Shown: positions 20,001 through 31,300 of the stretch, piece by piece
Numbering within the stretch: position 1 is the first letter of the stretch
Layout of the letters: every line of letters begins with the position of its first letter
Source: Litoditis marina
Lineage: Eukaryota > Nematoda > Chromadorea > Rhabditida > Rhabditidae
Assembly (NCBI GenBank): GCA_964036275.1
Contig: OZ038435.1
Span: 24,213,581 to 24,277,580 of the forward strand
Direction: 5' to 3'
Length of the DNA stretch: 64,000 nt
The notes under the pieces: generated by a model
Databases searched by the model: none
What the model was told of the DNA's origin: nothing
Seen by the model: only the letters and a program-made list of their open reading frames with translations
Translations under genes and position numbers: made by a program

Positions 20001-21888
20001 ACTCTCCAGTTTGTTCTACGGCTTTCTAGGTGATATCATGTTTTATGTTCGAAAAAGTAACCAGAGAACACCCATAGAGTTTTCTCACGTTTGTTATATT
20101 CTAGGAGAGGCCAGAAGATAACATATTCACACGTGCAATTACTGAAGAGCGGGGAGGGGGAGCAACGATAGAGAAAGAGAGAGAAAGAAAGAGAGAAAAC
20201 AATTGAGAGGTAGAAATAGAGAGATTTGGTGGGAGAGGAGAGCAGAGGGGGGGAGGGGAATAGTGACAAAGGAAAATGATCTGTTTTTCGCGCAGATTTG
20301 TATAAAGAATACGATTTAGATACTATTCAGAAACAAAGATGAGTGAAACTGAGAGAAAGTTTGGAAGCCTCCCACGCTTATTTTTCACTACTGCGGGTGA
20401 CAAAGGTCACAGTTCCCCTGCGAAAAGCGCAGCAAAATATCTTCCCCGAAAAATATTTGTTGCAATATGATAGTTTAAGAAGTTTCTCAAACTGAGTTGG
20501 GATGCGCCGTCTAAGCGGATCTGGCGGTCGCTGGCTGGTCTGACTTCGTGGGAAGAGCAAATTGTCGACTGGACCAAATGATAGAATCTTCAAACCAGTT
20601 TTCAGAGATGTCACAATGGAAAACTGAGCGAAAATTGAATTGCGACCGTTTGATTTGTACTTTTTCCTGTAAAGTCTCCTATTCTACGGAAATTCACAGA
20701 CAACATTCTGTGTGTCAATCGGTTTTTAGTCTCCAAATGCTAATTAAAGGGGGGCAGAAAGGAAAGCTAGTTTAGGTACCCCGGGGTACCTAAATATAAC
20801 GTTGTGCGCGCCAAAACAGGCAAACACGTGTCAACTGTATGCAAATTAGGTCCGTTAGTTTGAATTGAAAGTTATACTTATCGGTTTCTCTCGAAAATCT
20901 CTTTCATATTAACCTTTCTGTCTTAAAACTTCGATTAGTCGATTGACCTCTTGATCAAACTACAACATCAACTTGGACAGCAAAGTACAACAAAGACTCA
21001 CTATGAGGTCGGCGACAGCTAGTGAGAATATAAGATAGTACTGGGGGCGGCCGCGGAGGTCCCGCTCCCAGCAAATGGCGAGCAGCACGAACACATTCCC
21101 GATGACACAGCACAGAATGAGCAGCAGCAGCACCGCCGCTAGCACCACCACCTGAACGGAGAAGTTGGAAGAATAAGAATAAAAACTCTAATTGTTTTTT
21201 ACGTTGTACAGGATTAGTTTTTTTCACCTCCCTTCCGACGTAGAGGACGTGGCGTGTGACAATACTAGGACCTTTGAGGAAAACATTAGGCGGTAACTGT
21301 GTTCTTTTTTAGGTGTTTGTTCGCGATGTATTCCTAGTGTACTTAAAAAGTTCGGTTATGTTTTATCGATACATTGTGGTTCAAATAATGTGTCCATTCA
21401 AGTCACTTTTATGTGTTATGAAACTGTTTACCCTTCTTTAGAACCCCAGAAATAAAGTAATTTACTGTCTCTAACCTATCTCATGTTCATATCACCAAGG
21501 TCTCGTCAACAACCAAATTACTCATTGTATAACAACAAACAACTGTTGCATTCCTGGATGTTTTTCCAATGTAATGATGTCCCCTCAATCTCGAATGTGA
21601 AAAACAACAATAACCTTTTTGTGTACACATTCCCCTCCCCGACCCGCCAATTTCCCAAAAAATCTCTACAACTATACATATTTTGAACCGAAATTTGAGT
21701 TTGCACGAGAATGATAGGTACACTAGAAGTTGATAATTGTTGCAGATTCTTCTGTTTGAACTCTAGAAAATCGGTCAAAAAGGTCCCCAGCAGATACGGA
21801 CCTCTAAAAGCGGGCGAGTAGAAGTGAATGGATCGTCCTCCAAGGTGGACACCCACGACACCGTCCCGTTGGTAGCGTCCACTATCAT
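5498..21888 (-). CDS. 5-HT1: 5-HT1-type serotonin receptor, class A GPCR
   Basis: Seven-transmembrane biogenic amine receptor of 424 aa. Exons on the minus strand: 21888-21802, 21151-21002, 13559-13411, 13083-12960, 12591-12523, 9673-9588, 8941-8845, 8481-8404, 8119-8017, 7310-7200, 6928-6824, 5613-5498; all phases agree. Seen: N-glycosylation site NGT near residue 7; TM1 GN (N48); TM2 LAVADL (D77); C104 and C184 for the TM3-ECL2 disulphide; D111 in [12 protein letters not shown] for the amine; DRY at 128-130 split by an intron; W155; S196 and P204 in TM5; CWTPFF 357-362; NPVIY 394-398; short tail with C417. [20 protein letters not shown], and [15 protein letters not shown] are typical of invertebrate 5-HT1 receptors, coupling usually to Gi/o. 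The third loop is basic and spread over four exons, one with a minisatellite. Start chosen at the ATG at 21888; an upstream in-frame exon cannot be excluded since the exon opens at 21902 without an in-frame stop. Dopamine or octopamine specificity is less likely. Confidence 0.95.
5702..5823 (+). mobile_element. MITE family D, copy 1
   Basis: About 120-bp palindromic element beginning TTAAAGAATGATGGTTATG and ending in an inverted GACATAATTGTCCTGCTTTAA. Contains the family core CCAATCCCAACGCTTC, with copies at 12375-12493, 39075-39180 and a half copy at 45925-45985. Intronic in the receptor gene. Confidence 0.7.
6284..6500. repeat. Cluster of TGTAGTTTGATC hairpin repeats (family C)
   Basis: Several copies of (T)TGTAGTTTGATC and its inverse lie together (around 6289, 6340, 6402, 6482). 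This family of about 35-80 bp palindromes ends in TTGTAGTTTGATC / GATCAAACTACAA and recurs throughout the window. Confidence 0.65.
7119..7165 (+). repeat. (ATT)n microsatellite
   Basis: Run of ATT trinucleotides with one interruption, in the receptor intron before the third-loop exon at 7200-7310. Confidence 0.8.
7700..7775 (-). pseudogene. Degraded duplicate of the receptor minisatellite exon
   Basis: The stretch with CTGCTTCATTTTGACTATCG and TACCCTGTTG, then CTTTGTCTCTTGCATGCC, lines up with 7880-8050, which is one minisatellite unit plus adjacent exon sequence. It has drifted and lost repeats, and it is not part of the inferred reading frame. Confidence 0.55.
7888..8027 (-). repeat. 27-bp coding-capable minisatellite with embedded splice donors
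   Basis: Five identical 27-bp units (7888-7914, 7915-7941, 7942-7968, 7969-7995, 7996-8022) plus a 5-bp remnant. In the receptor frame each unit reads TQQGTVVRS. Each unit also holds CAGG|GTACGG on the minus strand, so donors exist at exon ends 8017, 7990, 7963, 7936 and 7909, all in the phase required by the next exon at 7310. The shortest product, using 8017, is listed in the gene model. Confidence 0.9.
10067..10198 (+). mobile_element. MITE family A, copy 1
   Basis: About 132 bp, beginning ATACTGTTAGTCATTTGAAC and ending TTCACTTCTAGTAT. Termini are imperfect inverted repeats of about 30 bp (consensus TATACTGTTAGTCAATTG / TATACTAGAAGTAAATTG) that carry CACGTG motifs. This is the commonest element of the window. 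Confidence 0.85.
10233..10313 (-). pseudogene. tRNA-Cys-like sequence (pseudogene or SINE head)
   Basis: Read on the minus strand, the segment gives a box A-like GAAGTGGTGCAGCAGG, then GTTGATTGCAGACCAAC, which folds as an anticodon arm with a GCA (Cys) anticodon, then a box B-like GCGTTCGATTC. The variable region is longer than in a normal tRNA and the acceptor stem pairs poorly, so a working tRNA gene is unlikely. Confidence 0.5.
11117..11353 (+). mobile_element. MITE family B, copy 2 (237 bp)
   Basis: Same length and ends (TATAGTCTGTTCCACC ... GAAACAGACTATA) as the copy at 3825-4061, with a small number of substitutions. Lies in the receptor intron between the TM5 and ECL2 exons. Confidence 0.85.
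12375..12493 (+). mobile_element. MITE family D, best preserved copy
   Basis: TTAAAGCAGGACGATTATG at the left end is mirrored by CATAATCGTCCTTCTTTTAA at the right end. The centre forms a second palindrome around TTTAAACTG...CAGTTTGAAGG. Intronic in the receptor gene, ending 30 bp before an exon. Confidence 0.8.
12605..12737 (+). mobile_element. MITE family A, copy 2
   Basis: Begins GTACTGTTAGTAAATCGCAC and ends TTTACTCTCAGTATA. It lies in the short intron between the TM4 and ECL2 exons of the receptor, about 14 bp past the exon edge at 12591. Confidence 0.85.
13931..14090 (+). repeat. (GA)n microsatellite with G tract
   Basis: Impure GA repeat with GATA variants and a run of ten G near 14065, in the large receptor intron. 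Confidence 0.95.
14880..15068. mobile_element. 189-bp element with 39-bp terminal inverted repeats
   Basis: The left end (CTCTGAAGTTAAAAACCGAG then TTGTTTACCAAGGTTCGCC) is matched in inverse by GGCGAACCTTGGTAAACAAC and AGGTTTCTAACTTCAGAG at the right end, with few mismatches. It has no coding capacity and only one copy is seen here. Confidence 0.75.
15453..15587 (+). mobile_element. MITE family A, copy 3
   Basis: Begins TATACTGTTAGTAAATTGCA, contains TCACGTGAAACATGTT, and ends TTTACTTCTAGTGTA. Intronic in the receptor gene. Confidence 0.85.
16964..17051 (+). repeat. (CT)n microsatellite
   Basis: A C tract followed by CTCTCACTC and about 30 uninterrupted CT units. Intronic. Confidence 0.95.
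17319..17452 (+). mobile_element. MITE family A, copy 4
   Basis: Begins TATACTGTTGGTCTATTGCA and ends TTTACTTCTAGTATA. Contains two CACGTG palindromes at the inner edges of its inverted repeats. Confidence 0.85.
18590..19190 (+). repeat. 125-130 bp satellite, 4.7 units, with TGACGTCA motifs
   Basis: Units start at 18590, 18720, 18850, 18975 and 19100 (lengths 130, 130, 125, 125, then partial). Each unit opens GACGTATTCTGG and has CAGATGACGTCA followed 20-30 bases later by TTGACGTCA or a near match. TGACGTCA is the consensus cAMP response element palindrome. It is located in the 7.4-kb intron between TM2 and TM3 exons. Confidence 0.9.
19274..19802. repeat. 200-bp near-perfect inverted repeat with 129-bp loop
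   Basis: Arms 19274-19473 and 19603-19802 are reverse complements over 200 bases with about three mismatches, seen around GCGCCCCTTAGACA versus the inverse of TGTCTGAGCGGCGC. The loop is 19474-19602. No open reading frame of note. The receptor transcript would carry this as a long double-stranded hairpin in its intron. Confidence 0.92.
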
Positions 21889-22933
21889 CTCAGAAAAGGC
21901 ATCTGAATCAATCAATACATATCATAATCATACTGAATATCGGGCAGTCAATAGTTATTAGTAGCACATAGTGTCATTGTGATGGGTACAATTGAATTAA
22001 TCAATAACCATGAGTGAAATAATCAATAGCTAATAATAGAACGTCGTCAGATATTAGATGGAAATGTGGGCATGTTTCAATATGCAGAATCAGGAAGGAT
22101 GGAGATAAGTTGAATAGAGGACATGGGAAAAGATGAGAGGGCGGGCCGAGCTCTAGGCCACGCCCCCTTTTGGAAGAGGGCGATATGCGAATTAAAAGGG
22201 GATAACCAGATGGGATGAGAACTTGCCGTCAAATTTGATTCTAATATTCATCCAAATCAACTCGATTTTTGTGAATTATTGTTATTATAAAGTGAAAAAC
22301 TTCGAAGTAGAGTTAGAAACAACACGTTTCTTTCGGGGTAAAGCTCGGAAGGATGAACGCACATAAATTTTGTTTGACCCCAAATTGAGCCAACTTAATC
22401 TTCGTGAATTAAGATTTCTTGTATTGAAACTTGAAGGACGTACGTAAATAAAGTTTTAATGTGAGATTTTATGTTAGAAAGTAAGAACATTCACAGCATT
22501 ACTGGTAGATACAACTGAATTAAAAACGGACTATAAATAATCGAACTGACGAGCAACACACATCATGAAACTAAAAGGTGGAAGAAGTCACTCTCTGGAA
22601 ACTAGGGCAATTTTTTTATACATTTGAAAAATGAATAGCATATTTTGATATCATAGCCATTGTAACTAAATACATCCGTCTATACATGTTCCAGGGGTCG
22701 CGTGAGGTGTTCGAAGTGTTTGGTGTTATATGCCGTGATTTATCCCTAAATATAACCTCAAAGTAATTCTAGTTCGATAGTATCATCATTCCGGAAAGAA
22801 CAGATATGAAAGAAAAACAATCACGTATACGGGGAAAATAATCTATGAACACATCCGTTTCTGTTTCATCGTTTTTTTCATACTTATACTGATTGATTCA
22901 CTGAATAAGTCATAGTTTGGATAAGACTACTTG

Positions 22934-23170
22934 TATAGTTTGTTTCACCAATCGATGTACTCCTACAGTAATCCGTCAATTATTCAAGGGGGTGTTTTCT
23001 AATGAAAAAGTCATTACTTTGGTTTCAAATTTTCAGAGTTAGTAGTAGTAAACATGCAGAAAACACTATGAACATTTTGAGGCGTTCTGAATACGCTAAT
23101 ATAGTAAACTTTGACCTGGAAGTGTTAGCAGATTACTGTAGAGGGTTATAAGTGGGTGGAACAAACTATA
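22934..23170 (-). mobile_element. MITE family B, copy 3 (237 bp)
   Basis: Inverted relative to the other copies: begins TATAGTTTGTTTCACCAATC and ends GGGTGGAACAAACTATA. Exact length match with the two other copies. Confidence 0.85.
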
Positions 23171-23350
23171 GCGACAGCGTATTTCTGTCTAGCGTACACA
23201 GAAGAACTTCCGTGTATAGGCTGAACGCGAATCGAACTACAGACAAATCAAGTAGGATTTCATGTGCAGTTTTGCGCGCACCTCCTATCTATAGGGTTGA
23301 CCACAGTTTGTACTCGATTTACGCCTTAGTATACGATTATCGACTGCAGA

Positions 23351-23722
23351 GTAGGATCAACTCTAGAATTTGGCGGCGAGTCGCCGGCGACATGGATTGG
23401 TCGGCAGAGTGTCGCCGGCGGGTCGCCTGCAATTATTTCTAGGTCGTTGATTATGAATAAGATATATGTTAATCAGATACGTATACTCGTAGTTTTCAGG
23501 TGGGTAAAATGTTTATACATGAACAATGAAGCCGTGAATCTCATCGTGTCTATTTCTGGCGACGATAAGTATATACAACATTTTTATTAACTGTAAAATT
23601 ACCAGTTCCGGAAACTGATCACTATATAGAACGTTTAGTCTGGAGGACCTATAAATAATCGCAGGCGACCCGCCGGCGACACTCTGCCGACCCCTCCATG
23701 TCGCCGCCGAATTCTAGAGACC
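23351..23722. repeat. GC-rich inverted repeat, arms about 75 bp
   Basis: CTCTAGAATTTGGCGGCGAG, TCGCCGGCGACATGG and GTGTCGCCGGCGGGTCGCC in the left arm (to about 23436) are mirrored at about 23655-23722 by GGCGACCCGCCGGCGACAC and CCATGTCGCCGCCGAATTC. The spacer of about 220 bp is AT-rich. Base composition of the arms is far above the surroundings. Confidence 0.8.
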
Positions 23723-26619
23723 CTACAAACGAGGCCGGCTAGAGCAGTACACTTGCTTCTTGAATTGTGAACCCTTTGGGTTAATTGATTTCACTCGTCA
23801 CTTCAATATCAGAGGTATTTTTGATTTGAACTCGTGATAATGTTTGTGTACTTGAGCCGGTACGGAAAGGCACCCGATTGAATAAATTATTAGGAGAAAT
23901 AATGCTCATTGTTGTGGAATCAGCTGTTCAATCAGTTCATTGCTCATAACTGAGAAGAGGAGATGGAACTTTGAAATAGGTATTAGGTTGTGGTAGAGTG
24001 ACCGGTTTGTGCAGTATCACTACTATGCAAAGGAAATCTCAGAGTCGGAGAAAGTATTCGTATCAGACCTCAGAAACAGGGAGGGGGGGGGGGCAGCTAG
24101 GCCAGCGCAATATTACTTCTACTTTCGGTTATAACACAGCGTTTAGGAATCCGCCAATTTATTAATAAAAAAAAACCACGAGAATCTCGCGAAAGTAATC
24201 TCGCAAAAGTAAAGGGGTTGTTGTGTTAGTGTGTGTTCCCGTTTAACGTACTGTACCACATCTTCGATATAGCGGCACACGCCATAAGTTTTCTATCAAA
24301 AAGCAACGGTGTCAAACTACAAACTCGGGATATGGCAACATACAACACAGGTTTGATTTGGAAATAGCGAAGCTTATATGTGACTAAGACTGTACTTAAA
24401 AGTTCAAAAGCCGAAGCGCTCAGCTGGTCGCGAAAATAATTAAACTTGGCGCTAAACATATGAATTCTTAGAAGTTATCGACACACTGTGTCGTTAACGC
24501 GGTTAGCGGCGTCTTTTTTGTGTACCAGATTGATTTTCGGAGAATCGCTCCAATTCAATTAGGTGATATCCCATGGTCTTTGGGACATTTATGTGGAATT
24601 TGGCACGCTCACCCGCAAAGATGTTACGTGATATATGGGGCTGTTGTTTGCAAATCGAGCCAATACGATGCAGCTCTTTCCTGCTGTGTTAGTATTCTGA
24701 TCCCGTTGCTTCTCGGCTGCGATTAGTGAAAAATAAAGTGTATCGAGTGCAAATACATCTGAAATATGGTCATTCCTCATACACTCATACTGAATGGAAT
24801 GAGCTACAAAACGCATGTGAATACTCGTTAGTAAACTGGGAAGTGTGGTCCACTTGCAAACGCGCAAAAAGCAGTAACTCCATGAAAACTGTAACCTCTC
24901 TGGTCTAATGTAGGTTTTTGATCGTTTGCGATTTGTTGCGAAGATTTTTCTGAGAAAACGGTGATCAGCAAATTTTAGCAGGTGCTGTAAGCAAACTGAT
25001 GTCGAATACTGTGAACTGAGAGCGTGCCGAATAAATGAAATATGTAGAGAAAGAAGAAGAGAAAGATGAAGAGAGAGAGATGGAGGGAGATGGAGAGAAA
25101 AAACAAGAGAGAGAGAGAGAGAGAGAGATAAAGAGAAAGAAGCTGGAGAGACGAGAAGAAATGTCAGCGCGCGAAGTAATTGAGGAGCGTCATCAAATGA
25201 GATTAATGGAACCAAGGTTCAAACATCATTCTCCAAACAAAAACCCGAGCATTTCATGTAAAAAACATAGTCCTCAGTCACGTGTTTGTTCTATACAAAA
25301 TTTGACGAGTGATTTGAGAGATTTTCACTCATTCCAATTTCAGTGCTCAGATTTCAAAACTAAAAACTTCAATGGTTTCGATCAAAAAAGATTTCAAGCT
25401 TCAAATTGTGTTTTGCTGAATCCGCAAAAGTGGTCGGCCATTGTTTTCTGATCCATTTTTGAATGACGATGAACTGCTCGTCATAGGCTGCTATTTTCCC
25501 GTTTCAACGCAATAAAACATTATTCAGAGCGGCTATTTTACATTTTGTGACACGCGAAAATAGGGTCTGGAGACGTTTTGAATCATTTTAGGAATTCATT
25601 TCTGAAAAGGAACGCAATTATAAATCAATTATGGGCACTGAAAAGGTCCCAATACCAAAGTGATCGGATACTAGGAACAGTTCTGAAATCAGTGATGAAG
25701 GGATGGGGGAGGGGGGGGGGCAAAATAAACGTTACAAAGAATATTGTAAAGATTAGGCAATGAATTCACAAAACGTATTGCTCGAAGCGCTTCATCTTTT
25801 GATAGTCATTTTCGCGTAGTTGGCTAAATCACCGGAAATCCTGGCTAAATGATTGGCTAACATGTGATCAAAATACTTGCCTGTCACATTTCATCGGAAG
25901 GGGAGCGAATTATTATTGTTCTGTACTTCGTGAAAAGTACTGCTACGACAGATGGTCCCACCAAGTTTGGCTCGTGTTCTGTTGTCCGGTTTTTCACTTG
26001 TAAGATGGTTGACAAACGAACGTTGTCGAATGAGGAACACAGATGAGAAAAAAAAGAGAATGAGAGGTAGAAACGAGAAAGAAATTAAGAGCGAATCTAT
26101 GGAAGTATTTACTTCTTGAATGTTGATGGCACAAACAAAGCACAGTTGGTGATAGAATTTAGTCGGATTACGTACGGGTGCGCGCAAACTATGTGACGAG
26201 ACGTTACTAAGTATAAAGGATTTTATCAGTAGAATCGTCATTTTCCACGTTTGGTGTGTATAACAGGACTTTCAAAAAATTGTAAGTTTAGCATTTTGTT
26301 TCTGTTCTACAACGAAGGGTCAATTTTACTATTATACAAAGCGTTATAGTTTCCATATTAGAAAAATACACTCTACAGATAAAGAACACTTTTTTATCCA
26401 CCAATATTGAAAACAATCCTGCACCTCAAAAATACATTGGTTATGGAAAAAGCGTCAGTTGACACGAACATGGTCGGTGAGTTGCCTGCGGGTCAGTGTC
26501 TAGATGGTGCCTTGTGTATTCCGTTACATTCCACCTACCTTCAAACGTGTGACGTTATCAATTCAAAACAAGAAAAAGTCACCTCTCCTTATCATCATCA
26601 TTCGAAAATCATACCATAG

Positions 26620-26782
26620 TGACACCGCCGCCAAATACAATAGCTTCGAGATGGAGGCAAGCAATGACTGGGGCCGTATGCACAAGTATCCCACTGGGAA
26701 CTTGTCAACCTGCGCTTCCTCTGAACTTATTTCTTCGCCTCCACCTGAGGGATACTCAGAGAAAGACTCTGTAGTGATATAG
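26620..26782 (+). CDS. Possible 3'-terminal coding exon, unrecognised
   Basis: After an acceptor CATACCATAG the frame reads DTAAKYNSFEMEASNDWGRM and ends EGYSEKDSVVI before a TAG at 26780-26782. Codon use looks protein-like and the C-terminus fits a class II PDZ ligand (VVI). I could not trace upstream exons with confidence. A MITE begins 11 bp after the stop. It could be chance or a decayed gene end. Confidence 0.3.
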
Positions 26783-26792
26783 GGCAAAGCCA

Positions 26793-26973
26793 GGCACCGT
26801 AGCAAAGTACCCTAAAAAGGTCAGCTGCGAGCTGAACTATCTGGACACCACCTGACCCAGATTCGGGTCACCCCCACTATGTTTAAACACGGAAAGTTGG
26901 CAACTATGTGGCCAGACTGATTAGGTCCTCAATCAGGGTGAGCTCAACACTTTCACGACTTTGCTACGGTGCC
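26793..26973. mobile_element. MITE family E, 181 bp
   Basis: Starts GGCACCGTAGCAAAG and ends with the exact inverse CTTTGCTACGGTGCC within a few bases. A second copy, interrupted by another element, lies at 49816-49989. Confidence 0.75.
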
Positions 26974-28814
26974 AGGTCTTCTTTGTAGTTTGAACTTGAA
27001 ACTCGCGGTGATTCTTGAGTTTCGACTGAAAAACTACCGAGGTGAAAGTACAAACACGGAAGATTAGGGCACGATACACTGTATACATTTGCTTTATAGA
27101 GAGCAAACATTATATTTAAGCCGCGGGATAATCCTATATAAGGCGGTCGATGATGTGTATCGCGGTATCCCATGCTCGGTCACGTTCCCTAGAGAGTGAC
27201 GAGCGAAAAAAGTTGTTGTCCAGGATTTTGTGGGCAGAAGATGAGATTAGGAAGTTGCGAGTGGGGGCGAATTGTGTGGAGAGCTTCTCACAATAAGGGG
27301 GTAATGCGCGTCGGAATGAGATTAGGAACGAGTGTGCACATACTGCACACTCAACTGAACACGCAATTAGGCCCGGGGTTCCAACTGATGAGAAGGTAGT
27401 GGATTTACGGATTTAATTGCTGGAACAAAAGACTATGAAAAATAGGGAAACTTTGTGCCTATTTTTCGATAACATCTACTTCATTTGGAACATGGGACCT
27501 TATACTTTCTACAGAATTATCCACGTTGTCACATCTCAACTTAGGTGCCCTTGAACACATTACGGCAAGATGCGTGAAAGAACGAGACATGCAGTATGAG
27601 ATCAACGTGCCGAGACCTTCCCGCATAGGTTGAAGGTTTTTTGGTTTGGGGTAGGCGTTAACGAATGGTGAGAGGTTCGTCAGAATTTTTGCAGCCTGTT
27701 GTTTTGGCCTAAGACTGAAAGAAGAGATCAGACCAAATTTTGACAAAACTTTGATGACAGCTGTAAAACGGTTCTGCTGACAAGAGGTTTGAGGGAGGAA
27801 AAAGAGTGCCTGCCTGCGTGTGGAAAAGTATGTTCTGTGAATGAGAATCGAAAAAGAGAGAAAAACGAGACACGTGAGTAAGATTCAGATAGAAGGAGAA
27901 AGAGAGACAACGACAAAAACTTCAACAAACCAGTAGATACAAAAGGTGATGCGCAACATCTTGAGCACCGCGAATGCCGTGATGAAACAACGTGAATTCT
28001 TTAAAGTTTCAGATACATTTGGTGACGATGTGGCTGCATTAATAAGGATTCTTTAATGGATCTGCTGGCTTGCCGATGACATGCGTGCAACTTGCCATGG
28101 TCAAACGTGCGCAAGTCGTGGTCAATTCCGATAACTGGCGTTATTACCCGACAAGAAAGGTGTTTGAGGTGTGGGAGGGATTAGTTAGTGGGGGAATAGT
28201 TGGATGGGGAGTAGAATGGCCATATGGCCGCATGTAATATGAGATGCTTATATGTAAAAGACGGTGGAGCATGTCTTGGTTAGGCAAAGGTATCTAGATA
28301 CTCATAGGATGGAAGGGAGAAAACAGGAAAAAAAACGAAAGTATGGAAAGAGGAAAAATGAAACAAAGTAGTCTTATAACGCTAGTCAGATGTAACACGT
28401 GGTAGACAGGAGAGGCAAAAATTGGATAGTTAGGTACATGTTATACGAGGTTCTTCTTCTTCATGGTTTAGTGAATGTATACTGTAGCATTCACTCTCTT
28501 CTACCCGCACTTCGTCAAATTTCTCTTAGAACTCCTGCGGTGTTTTTCATCAGGACCAACAACATTTGGCGTCACTGAAAGCAATAAGAAAAAGAGGGTA
28601 CAGCTAATCAGAGAAAACTGAAAATGTTTCTAGCAGGCTCTCCAAATTATTCGGGTCTTATTAGTGCAATTAAAAAGCGTTGGCTGGCGAGTTAATAAGC
28701 CAGACGAGGAACTTGGAATAATTAAAGATGATGGGTAAAGAAGAGAGGCCAGACATCACAGAAGCAAGGAAAGTGATGTGGGGGTCGAAACGAACCAACT
28801 CATGCTCTTCTTCG

Positions 28815-28853
28815 GTCTTGTAGTTTGATCTCACTGTCTCAAACTACAGACAC
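28815..28853. repeat. Family C hairpin
   Basis: CTTGTAGTTTGATCTCACTG is followed directly by TCTCAAACTACAGACAC, a compact palindrome of the TGTAGTTTGATC family. Confidence 0.65.
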
Positions 28854-30416
28854 GATAAAACGGTAAACTGATGTGTGAACCTGAAACTTCCGAACAAGAA
28901 TAGAGAGTGGAATTTGGCTAGTGGAATGTTCGGTAATTTCTTCAACTTTTATGTCAAGTATGGTTTGTTTATTTTTATAAAGCAAACCACATCAGCCGTG
29001 GAGTTTGCTTTATACAAAGTAAAATTAGTTCATGTGAAAAGTAATTATTCAATAAAGAAATGTTGTTCTCTGAACTCTGAGCGATTTTGCGGCTCTTCCT
29101 AAATGAAGTGAGAACACAATGCTATTTGTTGCAGCAGCTCGAGAGTCTTGGGCCGATTCCAACTATAGTAATGCAGTTTTAGTGGAGTAAATGTTTGAAA
29201 AAATCCAAACAATATAAACACCTAGGAGAATTCCTGAAAGTAATGAAAGTCATGGTGGCTCTCAACAACTATGCTATGTGTAGTGTGTATACCGGCAAAG
29301 AGTGAGAGCAGAGAAATAGCGTATGTTTGAGGCTGCAATAGAAAGTTCGAGGTGTGCATGATTACGGCCACTGATGTGTTTTTCACGCTCAAGTGACCTC
29401 TACACAATAATTAGAATATTTACGTAAAACCAATTGGTAACATTTTATCATAGAACAGTCTCAGATTTTAAACGTGTTTCTCACGTTGCACGTGACATTG
29501 CACGTGACGAGCTGTCTAAATGTCGACGAGTAGTGTGTGAGAGGGAGTAGCCGTTCTGTCAGTTGTTAGCAATTAAAGGCGCTAGGTCTCATTACACATT
29601 CATCCCACTCAATTTGAGTGGAGAAGAGTAAACGAGATGAAAGGCTGAAGACGAATCAACAACAAGACGCTGCACGTATAGTAGTCATAGGGTAAACATA
29701 TAGAAGTTGACGAAAGCTTCGGTGTAGTTTAATCTTGATAAACGCCCTAATTTACACGACTTCGATACGAGCAACGGGATCAAACTACAAACACATACAA
29801 ACAAATACATACACCGTTGTGGCTTGTTGTGGAAGGAGCGAACCCAAAGAGGTAAATAGATAGTACGTTTCACGTGAAGGTTAGGTGATGTTTTCATCGG
29901 ATCGAGGTTCAGTTGTAGATTGATCCTTGATCTCGGTGCAAGTCAACTGCTCAATGGCATGTAGTATTATGTGCGCGTAACACGGTAACCACACCATACC
30001 ATTTTTCTTCTCAATTTTTCCCTTCATTTACCCATTTGGAGTGCCACATGCTATGTGGATGTCACGTGTTAAATCGCGAATAAATCTATTCTATTCTATT
30101 CTAAGTCAAAACTCTCAAATTTTCACAAAAAATGGGAGCAAACTACAAAACAGGCAACATAGCAACACACATCATGTAGGCATGCAGAGAGAATGGCTAA
30201 TCCTGATGATACTCCAAAATTTCGCCAAAAGAAAAAAAAAAGAAGAAATGTCGAGTTGCTCTGTTAGAAGTAGGAATGAGAATGACTATGTGAGTCTACC
30301 TGGTTGGCGTTATATAGAGAGTGATGAAGTATTGGTGTACTTTGATCTCAATACAAGCCATAACCTACGAATTTCAACCAAAAAGTCTGAGGAGCAAACT
30401 ACAACAAAGCTTTGGT

Positions 30417-30551
30417 TATACTGTTAGTCAATTGCACATTCACGTGAAACATGTTAAACACAGCAGAACTTAGAAACGTGCAACGACAAAGGTGCACGAC
30501 TCCTCATTAGAATGCTAGCTTCACGTTACTATTCAATTGACTTCTAGTGTA
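30417..30551 (+). mobile_element. MITE family A, copy 5
   Basis: Begins TATACTGTTAGTCAATTGCA, contains TTCACGTGAAACATGTT and ends TTGACTTCTAGTGTA. Directly preceded by a family C end (CAAACTACAAC). Confidence 0.88.
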
Positions 30552-31300
30552 CTGCCTATATGAGCCTAACCGGTTGGCCTTATAGGGAAGGGCAGGTTCT
30601 CATTTGAACACATCAATGAGGGCTAGATGCAAGGCGGAGAGGATATATATGTGAAACATAATGCATCGCATTTAGCCGCACCCAAATAGGATATAGGAAG
30701 AAGGGATGCATATCTCTCTCTTTCTCTCTTTCTGCCTTTCTCCCTTTCTCGCGCATTCTCTGATTTTTCACAAATTCTCTCCTTTCTCTCTTGAATAGTT
30801 TTATCTGCTCCACTGAAAATAGGAATATACCACTAAATTTAGTCCTCTTATTTTATGAGATAATTGACTGATTTCACAAGCTTTTTGAGCTCAGTATGCG
30901 TTATTTCTTTCATTCCGTTTCTCCCTTCATTTTTGTTTTTTTTTAAATTTCGAACTGTTCTCATGGAACCTTTTTTATTTGTTTACAAAATGAGGAAGCG
31001 AATAGATTGCGTTTAGTATAGAAAGATGGAGCGTGATAGAGCGTGTGAATAATTGATGGTTAGGTAACGAGAGACACCGCACATATAATCCAGATTTAGA
31101 AGGAAAGGGAGAAAGAAAGAGGATAAGAGGGAGAGGAAAAAGAGAAGAGACAAGAAAAAATTAAACAAACAAAAACGTTTTGGCTACTGTGGCAACTGAT
31201 TCTAGCCATAACTCCTAGTAAACTTGCAAGTATCTTGGTCAAACGTACATCCTATGTTTTCATTGTTTTTATCCATTATTTCGAACAGTGTTTCGAATGA

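Larger units (their letters stand above)
21903..26406. other. Upstream of the receptor gene, no coding gene seen
   Basis: This stretch would hold the receptor promoter and any 5' UTR exons, which cannot be located by eye. It contains a family B MITE, a GC-rich inverted repeat (23351-23722), a run of eleven G near 24085, a GA repeat near 25105 and half copies of family C. Longer open frames here are low-complexity GA/CT translations. Confidence 0.5.

Noticed and set aside
24589..25451. Frames of 208 and 138 codons on opposite strands
   Set aside because: Both run through a GA/CT tract and have no recognisable motif or splice context.
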